Positions 12,003 to 19,617 of a stretch of DNA of 64,000 nt are shown here, piece by piece. Source of the DNA: Labedella phragmitis (GTDB lineage: Bacteria; Actinomycetota; Actinomycetes; Actinomycetales; Microbacteriaceae); the NCBI RefSeq assembly GCF_004078635.1, contig NZ_RZNB01000006.1, positions 1-64,000 of the forward strand. The letters run 5' to 3'. The stretch's first letter is position 1; each line of letters opens with the position of its first letter. Below the pieces are notes generated by a model. It had not been told where the DNA came from. It did not search any database and saw only the letters and a program-made list of their open reading frames with translations. The translations under genes and the position numbers were made by a program.

Positions 12003-13556
12003 ATGCACATCGGCATCGACGTCGGCGGAACCAACACCGACGCAGTGCTCATGGACGGCCGGCAGACGCTCGCGGGGGTGAAGAACGCGACGACCCCCGA
12101 CGTCACCTCCGGCATTGTCCAGGCGATCGAGGGTCTGCGTACCGGCCACTCGTTCGACGGCTCCGACATCAGCGCTGTCATGATCGGCACGACGCACTTC
12201 ATCAACGCGCTCGTCCAGGCGAAGAGGCTCGCACCGACGGCGGCGCTGCGGCTCGGACTGCCCGCGACCAAGGCGCTCCCTCCCCTCGTGGACTGGCCCG
12301 AGACCCTGACGACCGCGATCAGTGCCCGCAGCTACCTCGCGCACGGCGGCTACGAGTTCGACGGCCGGCCGATCTCGCCGCTCGACGCGGACGAGCTGCG
12401 CGGGATCGCGGCCGACATGGCCGCGAACGGCGTCCGTTCCGTCGCCATCTCCTCCGTGTTCAGTCCGGTCAACCATGACCTCGAGACGACCGCGGCCGGC
12501 ATCGTCGCGGAGATCCTCGGGCCGGACGTCGCGATCTCGCTCTCCCACGAGATCGGCCGTATCGGGCTGCTCGAACGGGAGAACGCCACGATCATCAACG
12601 CGGCCCTCCGCGAACTCGCGTCCGAGATCGTCGACGGTCTCACCTCCGCCGTGCGTGCTCAGGGCATCACGGCACCCATCTTCCTGAGCCAGAACGACGG
12701 GACGCTCATGGATGAGGACTATGTGCGCCTCTACCCGGTCGCGACCTTCGCCTCCGGCCCGACGAACTCGATGCGCGGAGCGGCGCTCACAAGCGGCCTC
12801 GAGACGTGCGCTGTCGTCGACATCGGAGGCACGACCGCCGACATCGGTCTGCTTGTGAACGGATTCCCGCGGGAGACGGCGAACGAGGTGAAGGTGGCGG
12901 GCGTCCGCACGAACTTCCGAATGCCCGACGTCCTCTCCATCGGCATCGGGGGTGGCAGCGTCGTCGACCTCGACACCGGCGAGGTCGGACCCGAATCCGT
13001 GGGCTACCGGCTCACGACCGAGGCGCTCGTGTTCGGCGGCTCGACCCTCACCGCGACGGACATCGCCGTGGCCGCCGGCCGTGCCGATGTCGGAGACCCC
13101 ACGCGCGTCGCCCACCTCGATCCGGTCTTCGTCACCCGGGTGCTCGACCGGATCGCCGAACGCGTCGCCGAGGCCGTCGACCGCATGCGCACGTCGCCCG
13201 AGCCGATCCCCGTCGTCGCGGTCGGCGGCGGCTCGATCCTGCTACCCGACGAGTTGCCCCTGTTCGGAGCGGTGCACCGGCCCGAGAACTACGCGGTGGC
13301 GAACGCCATCGGTGCGTCGATCGCCCAGGTCGGCGGTGAGATCGACAAGGTGTACGCCGTGAGGCCCGGAGGCCGCGACGAAACCGTCGCCGGGGTCCGC
13401 GCTGAAGCTGTGGACAAGGCCATCGCCGCCGGAGCGACGCCCGGCTCCGTCTCCATCGTCGATTTCGACGAGGTCCCCATCCCCTACCTGCCGGGCAACG
13501 CGACGCGCATCCGGGTCAAGGCCGTCGGCGATCTCGACATGGCGGTGTCGTCATGA
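12003..13556 (+). CDS. Hydantoinase/oxoprolinase A-type ATPase (short HyuA)
   Basis: A 517-residue protein of the HyuA/oxoprolinase superfamily, members of which couple ATP hydrolysis to opening of cyclic amides such as 5-oxoproline or N-methylhydantoin. The actin-like phosphate-1 motif GIDVGGTNTDAVL is at residues 4-16 and a second one, VVDIGGTTADIGLL, starts near 271; LSIGIGGGSVVD and VAVGGGS follow. It is the short class that lacks the C-terminal part of full-length HyuA. The partner subunit HyuB is not in the window. GGAAAGAG precedes the ATG, and the stop overlaps the next gene by ATGA. Substrate unknown; a hydantoin-like ring is inferred from family and context. Confidence 0.88.
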   Translation: MHIGIDVGGTNTDAVLMDGRQTLAGVKNATTPDVTSGIVQAIEGLRTGHSFDGSDISAVMIGTTHFINALVQAKRLAPTAALRLGLPATKALPPLVDWPETLTTAISARSYLAHGGYEFDGRPISPLDADELRGIAADMAANGVRSVAISSVFSPVNHDLETTAAGIVAEILGPDVAISLSHEIGRIGLLERENATIINAALRELASEIVDGLTSAVRAQGITAPIFLSQNDGTLMDEDYVRLYPVATFASGPTNSMRGAALTSGLETCAVVDIGGTTADIGLLVNGFPRETANEVKVAGVRTNFRMPDVLSIGIGGGSVVDLDTGEVGPESVGYRLTTEALVFGGSTLTATDIAVAAGRADVGDPTRVAHLDPVFVTRVLDRIAERVAEAVDRMRTSPEPIPVVAVGGGSILLPDELPLFGAVHRPENYAVANAIGASIAQVGGEIDKVYAVRPGGRDETVAGVRAEAVDKAIAAGATPGSVSIVDFDEVPIPYLPGNATRIRVKAVGDLDMAVSS

Positions 13557-14632
13557 GCTGGATCCTCACGGCAGATGCCATCGACGGCCTCGCCCGGGGG
13601 GCCGCCGTCCTCGGGACGGGCGGCGGCGGCGATCCGTACATCGGGGCGCTGCTCGCACGCCGCGCTGTGGACACCCACGGACCCGTCACGGTCATCGGGC
13701 TCGACGAGCTGCCCGACGACGCACTCGTCCTGACCGTCGCGATGATGGGGGCTCCGACCGTCATGGTCGAGAAGCTCCCGAGCCTCGACGAGGTCGTCGC
13801 GCCCGTCCGCGCTCTCGGTGCGTCGCTCGGGCGCGCCGTGACCCACGTCGCGTGCGCGGAGATCGGCGGCGTCAACTCGACGATCCCCGTCGCGGCCGCT
13901 GCTGCCCTCGGGCTCCCGCTCCTCGACGCCGATGGAATGGGGCGGGCCTTCCCTGAGCTCCAGATGGTGCTCCCCACGCTCTACGACGTGACGGCCTCGC
14001 CTCTTGCCTTCGGCGACGAGAAGGGCAACGTCGGAGTGCTCAACACGGTCGACAATCACTGGACGGAGCGCATCGCGCGGGTCGCGTGCGTCGAGATGGG
14101 CTGCTCCATCATGATCTCGGGGTTCCCGATGGACGGCAACATCGCGCGCGTCGCCCTCGTGGATGGTTCCCTGAGCCACTGCGTCGCGATCGGCGCCGGC
14201 CTCGTCGAGGCGCGCGCCGAGAAGACCGACCCGGTCGCGCGCGTCGTCGAGATCATCCGGGGGCGCGAGTTCTTCGCCGGCAAGGTCGTCGACGTCGAGC
14301 GTGCGACGACGACGGGGTTCGCTCGCGGCCGGGCGACGATCGACGGGACGGACGGATCCCTTACCCTGTCCTTCCAGAACGAGCATCTGATGGCCGAAAG
14401 CGACGGGGAGGTGCTCGTGACGACGCCGGACCTCATCATTGTGCTGGATCACGAGTCGGGAGAGCCGATTACGACGGAGGGACTGCGCTACGGCCAGCGC
14501 GTCCGCGTCGTGGCCGCTCCGAGCGACCCACGCTGGCACGCCCCGGAGGCACTCGCGATGGTCGGTCCCGGCTACTTCGGTTACGAGACGGCGTCCCGCC
14601 GGTTCGACGGGACTCGGGAGCCGGTGCTGTGA
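13553..14632 (+). CDS. DUF917 (S-methyl-thiohydantoin desulfurase-like) protein, paralogue 1
   Basis: A 359-residue member of the DUF917 family, which to my knowledge is now named after S-methyl thiohydantoin desulfurase. Typical features are GTGGGGDPYIG (21-31), MMGAPTVMVEK, a EIGGVNS segment, DADGMGRAFPE and the C-terminal TTEGLRYGQRVRV. No signal peptide, so cytoplasmic. ATGA overlap with hyuA-like and GTGA overlap with the next paralogue indicate translational coupling and perhaps a hetero-oligomer. Exact reaction is not known here; action on a hydantoin or thiohydantoin ring is inferred. Confidence 0.85.
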   Translation: MSWILTADAIDGLARGAAVLGTGGGGDPYIGALLARRAVDTHGPVTVIGLDELPDDALVLTVAMMGAPTVMVEKLPSLDEVVAPVRALGASLGRAVTHVACAEIGGVNSTIPVAAAAALGLPLLDADGMGRAFPELQMVLPTLYDVTASPLAFGDEKGNVGVLNTVDNHWTERIARVACVEMGCSIMISGFPMDGNIARVALVDGSLSHCVAIGAGLVEARAEKTDPVARVVEIIRGREFFAGKVVDVERATTTGFARGRATIDGTDGSLTLSFQNEHLMAESDGEVLVTTPDLIIVLDHESGEPITTEGLRYGQRVRVVAAPSDPRWHAPEALAMVGPGYFGYETASRRFDGTREPVL

Positions 14633-15732
14633 GCTGGACACTGACCGCCGCGGACCTCCCCGACCTCGCTCGCGGCGCCACGCTGCTCGGCACGGGCGGG
14701 GGCGGCGACCCCTACATCGGGACGAAGCTCGTCGAGCGTGTGCTCGGCGACGGCGCCATCACGATTCTCGATCCCGACGAACTTCCCGACGATCTGTTCG
14801 TGATCCCCACCGCGCAGATGGGCGCTCCGACCGTCATGATCGAGAAGATCCCGGCGGGGACGGAGCCAACGCTGGCGCTTCGCACCCTTGAGAAGCACAT
14901 CGGACGCCGTGCCGACGCCACCATGCCCATCGAGTGCGGCGGCATCAACTCGATGATCCCGCTCATCGTCGCCGCGGAGACGGGCCTGCCCGTCGTCGAC
15001 GCCGACGGGATGGGGCGGGCTTTCCCCGAGCTGTCGATGGAGACCTTCGCCGTCTACGGCGTGCACGGCTCGCCGCTCGCGTTGAGCGGCGAGCGCGGCG
15101 AGACGGTCGTCATCGACACCGGCGACGACGACCGGCAGATGGAATGGCTCGCGCGCGGCGTCACCATTCGGCTCGGCGGGGTCTCGCACATCGCGGAATA
15201 CGCCATGACGGGAGCCGACGTGAAGCGCACGGCGGTGCCGAGGACCCTGTCGATGGCCCTCGCGCTCGGCCGCGCGATCCGCCGGGCGAGAGACGCCCAT
15301 ACGTCGCCCGTACAAGCCATCGTCGACACCCTCGCACCGACGCTCTACTCCGAGGTGCGCGAGCTCTTCGTGGGCAAGGTGAGCGACGTCGAACGGCGTA
15401 CGACCGAGGGATTCGCGAAGGGGTCGGCCGTGATTGCGTCCCTCGATCCGGGCGACGACGACCATCTCGACATCGCCTTCCAGAACGAGAACCTCGTCGC
15501 CCGGCGCGGGGGCGAGGTGGTAGCGATCGTCCCCGACCTCATCTGCGTCGTCGACATGGAGACGTGCGAGCCCGTCACGACGGAGGGCCTGCGCTACGGC
15601 CAGCGCGTCCGGGTCCTCGGCATCTCCACCCCGGAGATGATGCGGACGCCGGCGGCGCTTGCGGCCTTCGGCCCGCGGGCCTTCGGCCTCGACGAGCCGT
15701 TCATCCCCGTCGAGGCCCGCCAGTACGCTTGA
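14629..15732 (+). CDS. DUF917 (S-methyl-thiohydantoin desulfurase-like) protein, paralogue 2
   Basis: A 367-residue paralogue of the preceding protein, starting at GTG 14629 inside its stop. It keeps every landmark: GTGGGGDPYIG (21-31), MGAPTVMIEK, ECGGINS, DADGMGRAFPE, FQNENL and TTEGLRYGQRVRV. The two are similar along the whole length, which suggests tandem duplication. The main differences lie in the middle (residues about 150-260). It probably has the same chemistry on a related substrate or forms a complex with paralogue 1. Confidence 0.85.
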   Translation: MSWTLTAADLPDLARGATLLGTGGGGDPYIGTKLVERVLGDGAITILDPDELPDDLFVIPTAQMGAPTVMIEKIPAGTEPTLALRTLEKHIGRRADATMPIECGGINSMIPLIVAAETGLPVVDADGMGRAFPELSMETFAVYGVHGSPLALSGERGETVVIDTGDDDRQMEWLARGVTIRLGGVSHIAEYAMTGADVKRTAVPRTLSMALALGRAIRRARDAHTSPVQAIVDTLAPTLYSEVRELFVGKVSDVERRTTEGFAKGSAVIASLDPGDDDHLDIAFQNENLVARRGGEVVAIVPDLICVVDMETCEPVTTEGLRYGQRVRVLGISTPEMMRTPAALAAFGPRAFGLDEPFIPVEARQYA

Positions 15733-15735
15733 CTC

Positions 15736-16812
15736 ATGGTGAGGACGCTCGAACGCCACGAGCTCACGACGCTCGGTCGAGGGTATGGCGTGCTGGGGTC
15801 CGGTGGCGGCGGGACGACCACGATGTGGCAACTCATCCTCGCCGAATCGCCGCTCTGGCCGCTCACGGTCTTCGGAGTCGAGGACCTGCCGGACGAGACG
15901 CCGTGCGTCGCCGTCGCGTTCGGTGGCTCAACCCTGCTCCTCGGCGAGCGCATCCCCGGTGACGCCCCGTTCGCGCCCCTCGTGGATGCCGCCGAGCGCT
16001 GGACAGGCGTGCGGGCGCGCGCCGTGTGCGCCCTCGAGGGCGCCGGCCTGAACGGCCTCAGCCCGTTCTCGCTCGCCGACGAACTCGCCGTCGTCGATGC
16101 CGACCTCATGGGAAGGGCCCTCCCCCGTCTCGACCAGCTCACCCTCTTCGTCGACCGCGTGCCGGGGACCGTGACGATCTGTAGCACCGGTGCGGACGGC
16201 GTCGTCGTGATCGACACGGCACGCGCCGCGGACGTCGAGAAGCTCGCACGAAGCGCGATCGTGCAGGCCGGCGGGATGTCTGCAGTGCTCGTCGCGGGTT
16301 TCACCGTCGGCGATCTGCGTGAGCACGCGGTCACCGGCGGACTCGACCGCGCGATGAGGCTCGGTCGCGCATTCGAGCACGACGGTGCCGCCCCCTCCCT
16401 CCCCGAGCTCGCGGACGCACTCGCCGCTCGGCTCCTCGGAGTCGGCCGTGTGATGACCGTCGAGACGACACCGGACGACCCGTTCGCGTCGACGATCGAG
16501 ATCCGCGCGGATGACGGCGCCCTCCTGCGCGTCATCGCCCGATCCGAGACGCTCGCGTTCATGAGGGACGGCCAGGTCGAGTCGGTCACCCCCGAGATCA
16601 TCGTGACCGTCGATTCGCTCTCCCGTAGCGTCCTCCAGGTCGACGGCTTCACGATCGGGAGACACGTCGCGATCCTCGCGCTCCCCGCACCCGAGTGGTG
16701 GACGCAGACACCGGAACGGCTCGCGACGGTGTCGCCGGCGGCGTACGGCCTGTCCGGGTTGGACGGGCCGTGCGGATCGGACGGGCTGCCCGGGATGGGC
16801 GGGACGCCGTGA
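15736..16812 (+). CDS. DUF917-related protein, divergent paralogue 3
   Basis: A 358-residue protein clearly related to the two before it but altered at their most conserved places. The glycine loop is GSGGGGTTTMW instead of GTGGGGDPYIG, the GG(V/I)NS segment is EGAGLNG, and DADGMGRAFPE has become DADLMGRALPR. The C-terminal TTEGLRYGQRVRV motif is QVDGFTIGRHVAI. It ends in a glycine-rich tail (GLDGPCGSDGLPGMGG). These changes suggest loss or change of activity, perhaps a regulatory or structural subunit. It starts 3 nt after paralogue 2 and overlaps the regulator gene by GTGA. Confidence 0.75.
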   Translation: MVRTLERHELTTLGRGYGVLGSGGGGTTTMWQLILAESPLWPLTVFGVEDLPDETPCVAVAFGGSTLLLGERIPGDAPFAPLVDAAERWTGVRARAVCALEGAGLNGLSPFSLADELAVVDADLMGRALPRLDQLTLFVDRVPGTVTICSTGADGVVVIDTARAADVEKLARSAIVQAGGMSAVLVAGFTVGDLREHAVTGGLDRAMRLGRAFEHDGAAPSLPELADALAARLLGVGRVMTVETTPDDPFASTIEIRADDGALLRVIARSETLAFMRDGQVESVTPEIIVTVDSLSRSVLQVDGFTIGRHVAILALPAPEWWTQTPERLATVSPAAYGLSGLDGPCGSDGLPGMGGTP

Positions 16813-18362
16813 CGTCGGAACTCGATCTCGACGCTCTGCTCGCGCACCCCGGCAGTGGCGGCGTCCGCGTCGTCGCCGGGTCGTCGGCCGCGCCCTGGAC
16901 GCGCGTCGACGTCGAGGAGTCGGTGGCGGATCTCTCCCGCTCGGTGGCCAGCGCGCTCGCGATCCTCACGACGTCGTGGCCGCCGGCGAGCTGGCAGCAG
17001 GACGCGCTCATCCGGCGAGCGCGGGACCTCGGCTACCGCGCGATCGCGCTCCCCGGCGCCGACGCACTCAGGGCAGGAGGCCGGTACCTCGCCGAGCGGC
17101 TGGGCGTCGTCCTCCTCGAGACCGACGACCCCATTCGGCTCGCGAAGGCCTGCTGGGAACTGCTCGAGGGCCGTGACGCCCTGACCCTCGGCTACGTCAG
17201 GCACGTCGCGCAGTCGATCGAGTATCACGCGACGGGCCTCGCCGATCTCCTCCGCCATCTCTCGGCGAGCGTCGGGCACGGCATCGCGCTGGTCGATGCG
17301 GAGCGCGTGATCCTCCAGGCCGGCGGGACGCTCCCCAGGGCAGTGCACGACGCGATCGACTTCGGGCCGTGGCTCGACACCGTATCGGTCGAGGAGGGCG
17401 CCGCCTCGTCCGTGCTCGTCGACAGCCCGAGCAGGGCCGGACTCCGGCTCGCGTTCTTCGGCGACGGGCTCAACGCGGCGCAGCTCGGCGCCCTCGCCGT
17501 CGCCGCCGAGGTGGCCATGCCGGCCGTCGCCGCCCGCATCCTCATCGACGAAGTCGCTGATGTGAACGACGCCGCAGGCGCCTCCGGGCTCTTGCGCGAC
17601 TTCGTCGAGCAACGCGACGGTCGCGACGCCGAGCTCGAGCAGCGCATGTTCGATCGGGGCTGGCGTACGACGGGCTTCCATGTCGCCTTCCGCATCATCG
17701 GTCGGACCCGCGTCGACACCTTCCAGCTGCTGCGGTTCGTCACCCGCGAGCTCGCCGCCCTCCCCGGGCGTTTCCACGTTGCCACGAGCGGTCGAGGCAT
17801 CACCGGCTGGGCGAGCTTCACGTCGCCGCCTCCGCCCGGCGTCGTCGAGGACCTCGTAGCGTCGCTCCGAGTGGTGCACGCGTCCACGCGACGGGCCTTC
17901 AACGTCGCGACCGGTGTCGGGGCACTCCACAGCGGTTCGCCGGGACTCGTCGCCTCGATCGACGGCGCGACGGACGCCGCGCGCATCGCGGCGACGCGGT
18001 CGTCTGCCGGGTGGTTCGTGCGCATCGACACGCTCGGCCTCGAACAGCTCCTGCTGTCCTGGACCGAGAACGACACCTTCATCCCCGCCGCGGCCTCCCT
18101 CCTCGGCCCCCTCCTCGACGGTCCGCCAGACCTGCTCGACACCCTGACGGCCTACCTCGACCACGAGTCGGGCATCGCGGCGACGGCCGAGGCGATGGGT
18201 CTCCACCGCAACACCGTCTCCACGCGCATCGCGCGATCTCAGGAGATCTTGGGACTCGACCTGTCGGACGCCGAGGTCAGGCTCGCCGTCCACCTCGCGT
18301 GCCGAGCCGTTCGGCGCGCCCCCGACCGCACCACCACCCGCCGACATCGGAGCACCTCATGA
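16809..18362 (+). CDS. PucR/CdaR-type transcriptional regulator
   Basis: A 517-residue regulator. The N-terminal third (about 1-125) resembles the purine-catabolism regulator (PucR) sensing domain. The C-terminal HTH_30-type domain contains SGIAATAEAMGLHRNTVSTRI (about 454-473) followed by ILGLDLSDAEVRLAVHLA. PucR-type proteins control purine, allantoin, hydantoin or similar catabolic operons, often as activators. It is inside the operon that it likely controls: GTG overlaps the third DUF917 gene and its stop overlaps a 22-codon ORF. The inverted repeats at 10493-10538 are a candidate target. Confidence 0.87.
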   Translation: MTSELDLDALLAHPGSGGVRVVAGSSAAPWTRVDVEESVADLSRSVASALAILTTSWPPASWQQDALIRRARDLGYRAIALPGADALRAGGRYLAERLGVVLLETDDPIRLAKACWELLEGRDALTLGYVRHVAQSIEYHATGLADLLRHLSASVGHGIALVDAERVILQAGGTLPRAVHDAIDFGPWLDTVSVEEGAASSVLVDSPSRAGLRLAFFGDGLNAAQLGALAVAAEVAMPAVAARILIDEVADVNDAAGASGLLRDFVEQRDGRDAELEQRMFDRGWRTTGFHVAFRIIGRTRVDTFQLLRFVTRELAALPGRFHVATSGRGITGWASFTSPPPPGVVEDLVASLRVVHASTRRAFNVATGVGALHSGSPGLVASIDGATDAARIAATRSSAGWFVRIDTLGLEQLLLSWTENDTFIPAAASLLGPLLDGPPDLLDTLTAYLDHESGIAATAEAMGLHRNTVSTRIARSQEILGLDLSDAEVRLAVHLACRAVRRAPDRTTTRRHRSTS

Positions 18363-18427
18363 CGCACGGATCCGTCCCCCTCATCGCCGCCACAGGCAGC
18401 ACCACGACCGCGGGAGCCCTGTCATGA
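18359..18427 (+). CDS. 22-residue ORF coupled to both neighbours
   Basis: MTHGSVPLIAATGSTTTAGA followed by LS and a stop. Its ATG overlaps the stop of the PucR-type gene (ATGA at 18359-18362) and its own stop overlaps the ATG of the dehydrogenase (ATGA at 18424-18427). Such perfect double coupling is what a translated gene would show. It may be a real small protein or a translational bridge keeping ribosomes moving to the dehydrogenase. I recognise no family. Confidence 0.5.
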   Translation: MTHGSVPLIAATGSTTTAGALS

Positions 18428-19458
18428 GGGCCATCGTCTACGACGCATTCGGCGGCCCTGTCGAGGTGCGCGACGTCCCCGAGCCGACCGTGCCGGACGG
18501 CGGTGTCGTCCTCCGGGTGGGCGCGTCGGGCGTGTGCCGCAGTGACTGGCACTCCTGGGCCCACGGCGACGACATGGTGACCCTCCCGAACGTGCCGGGT
18601 CACGAGTTCGTGGGGACGATCACGGCCGTGGGCGCCGGGGTGTCGCGCTGGGCGATCGGCGATCGCGTGACCGCTCCCTTCGTGTGCGGCTGCGGGGTGT
18701 GCGAGTGGTGCGAACAGGGCGACGCTCAGATCTGCCCGGACCAGACGCAGCCCGGCTTCACAGGGTGGGGCTCGCACGCGGAGTTCGTCGCGGTGCACGC
18801 CGCCGACGCGAACCTCGTCGCGGTACCTGACGCCCTGTCGGACGACGCGGCGGCGAGCCTCGGCTGCCGCTTCGCGACGGCCTTCCGCGCCGTCCGCTCC
18901 CGGGCGGACGTGCGGCCCGGCGAGTGGGTCGCGGTGTTCGGAGCCGGCGGCGTCGGTCTCAGCGCCGTCATGATCGCCCGCTCGCTCGGGGCTCGGGTCG
19001 TCGTCGTGGACCGCAGCCCCGCGGCACTCCGGCTCGCGACGGGGCTCGGCGCCGACGCCGTGCTCGAGGCCGCTCCCGATGTCGCAGAGACGATCGTCGA
19101 CCTCACCTCAGGAGGAGCACACGTGTCCATCGACGCCGTCGGTTCGGCGGAGACGAGCACGAGCGGCATCCTGTCGCTCCGGCGCCACGGCCGGCACGTC
19201 CAGATCGGCCTCCTCGCGGCGGAGGAGCTGCCACGCCTCCCCCTCGACCGGGTGATCACGTTCGAGCTCTCGGTCCTGGGGAGCCACGGCATGGCCGCAC
19301 GCGACTACGCCGACATGCTCGCGCTCGTCGCCGACGGCACGCTTCGCCCCCAGGACCTCGTGACGGGCAGCGTCGGCCTCGAGGAGGGGGCGACGCTCCT
19401 CCCGCGTACGGACACGATGCCGTCGACGGGCATCACGGTCATCCACCCTGCGGAGTGA
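18424..19458 (+). CDS. Zinc-dependent medium-chain alcohol dehydrogenase
   Basis: A 344-residue medium-chain dehydrogenase. Catalytic-zinc residues are Cys38 (GVCRSD) and His60-Glu61 (GHE); the structural-zinc set is Cys90, 93, 96 and 104 with the classic 2-2-7 spacing. The Rossmann motif is GAGGVGLSA near 174. NAD(P)-dependent oxidation of an alcohol or reduction of an aldehyde is expected. As the last gene of the hydantoin/DUF917 operon it probably handles a later carbon intermediate, though the substrate cannot be read from sequence. Confidence 0.88.
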   Translation: MRAIVYDAFGGPVEVRDVPEPTVPDGGVVLRVGASGVCRSDWHSWAHGDDMVTLPNVPGHEFVGTITAVGAGVSRWAIGDRVTAPFVCGCGVCEWCEQGDAQICPDQTQPGFTGWGSHAEFVAVHAADANLVAVPDALSDDAAASLGCRFATAFRAVRSRADVRPGEWVAVFGAGGVGLSAVMIARSLGARVVVVDRSPAALRLATGLGADAVLEAAPDVAETIVDLTSGGAHVSIDAVGSAETSTSGILSLRRHGRHVQIGLLAAEELPRLPLDRVITFELSVLGSHGMAARDYADMLALVADGTLRPQDLVTGSVGLEEGATLLPRTDTMPSTGITVIHPAE

Positions 19459-19471
19459 ACCCGTTCTCACC

Positions 19472-19503
19472 CGCGGCCGACGAGAGAGAGGACGCCGGCC
19501 GCG
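19472..19503 (+). terminator. Hairpin after the hydantoin operon
   Basis: CGCGGCCG (19472-19479) and CGGCCGCG (19496-19503) are perfect 8-bp arms with a 16-nt loop, starting 13 nt after the dehydrogenase stop. There is no T-run, which is usual in high-GC actinobacteria. It marks the likely end of the operon that begins at 10615. Confidence 0.5.
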
Positions 19504-19565
19504 TGGGGCCCCCCAGACGTCACAGCGCGTCGCTTTCGACCCCTCAGCGACACGCCGACGGACCT

Positions 19566-19605
19566 TTGGCGTCGAATCGTGCGGCAATAATCTCACATGT
19601 GAGAT
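19566..19605 (+). promoter_or_regulatory. Promoter with 16-bp palindromic operator for the HTH-MurA gene
   Basis: TTGGCG (19566-19571) and TAATCT (19588-19593) are a -35/-10 pair with a 16-bp spacer. ATCTCACATGTGAGAT (19590-19605) is a perfect palindrome that covers the -10 end and the start of transcription, 12 nt before the GTG at 19618. A repressor bound there would shut the promoter. The XRE helix-turn-helix of the gene itself is the obvious candidate ligand. Confidence 0.65.
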
Positions 19606-19617
19606 ACGCTGAAGCAC

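Noticed and set aside
15594-18347. 917-codon minus-strand open frame opposite the DUF917 and PucR genes
   Set aside because: Low-complexity Arg/Glu/Gly-rich product, antisense to well-supported genes.
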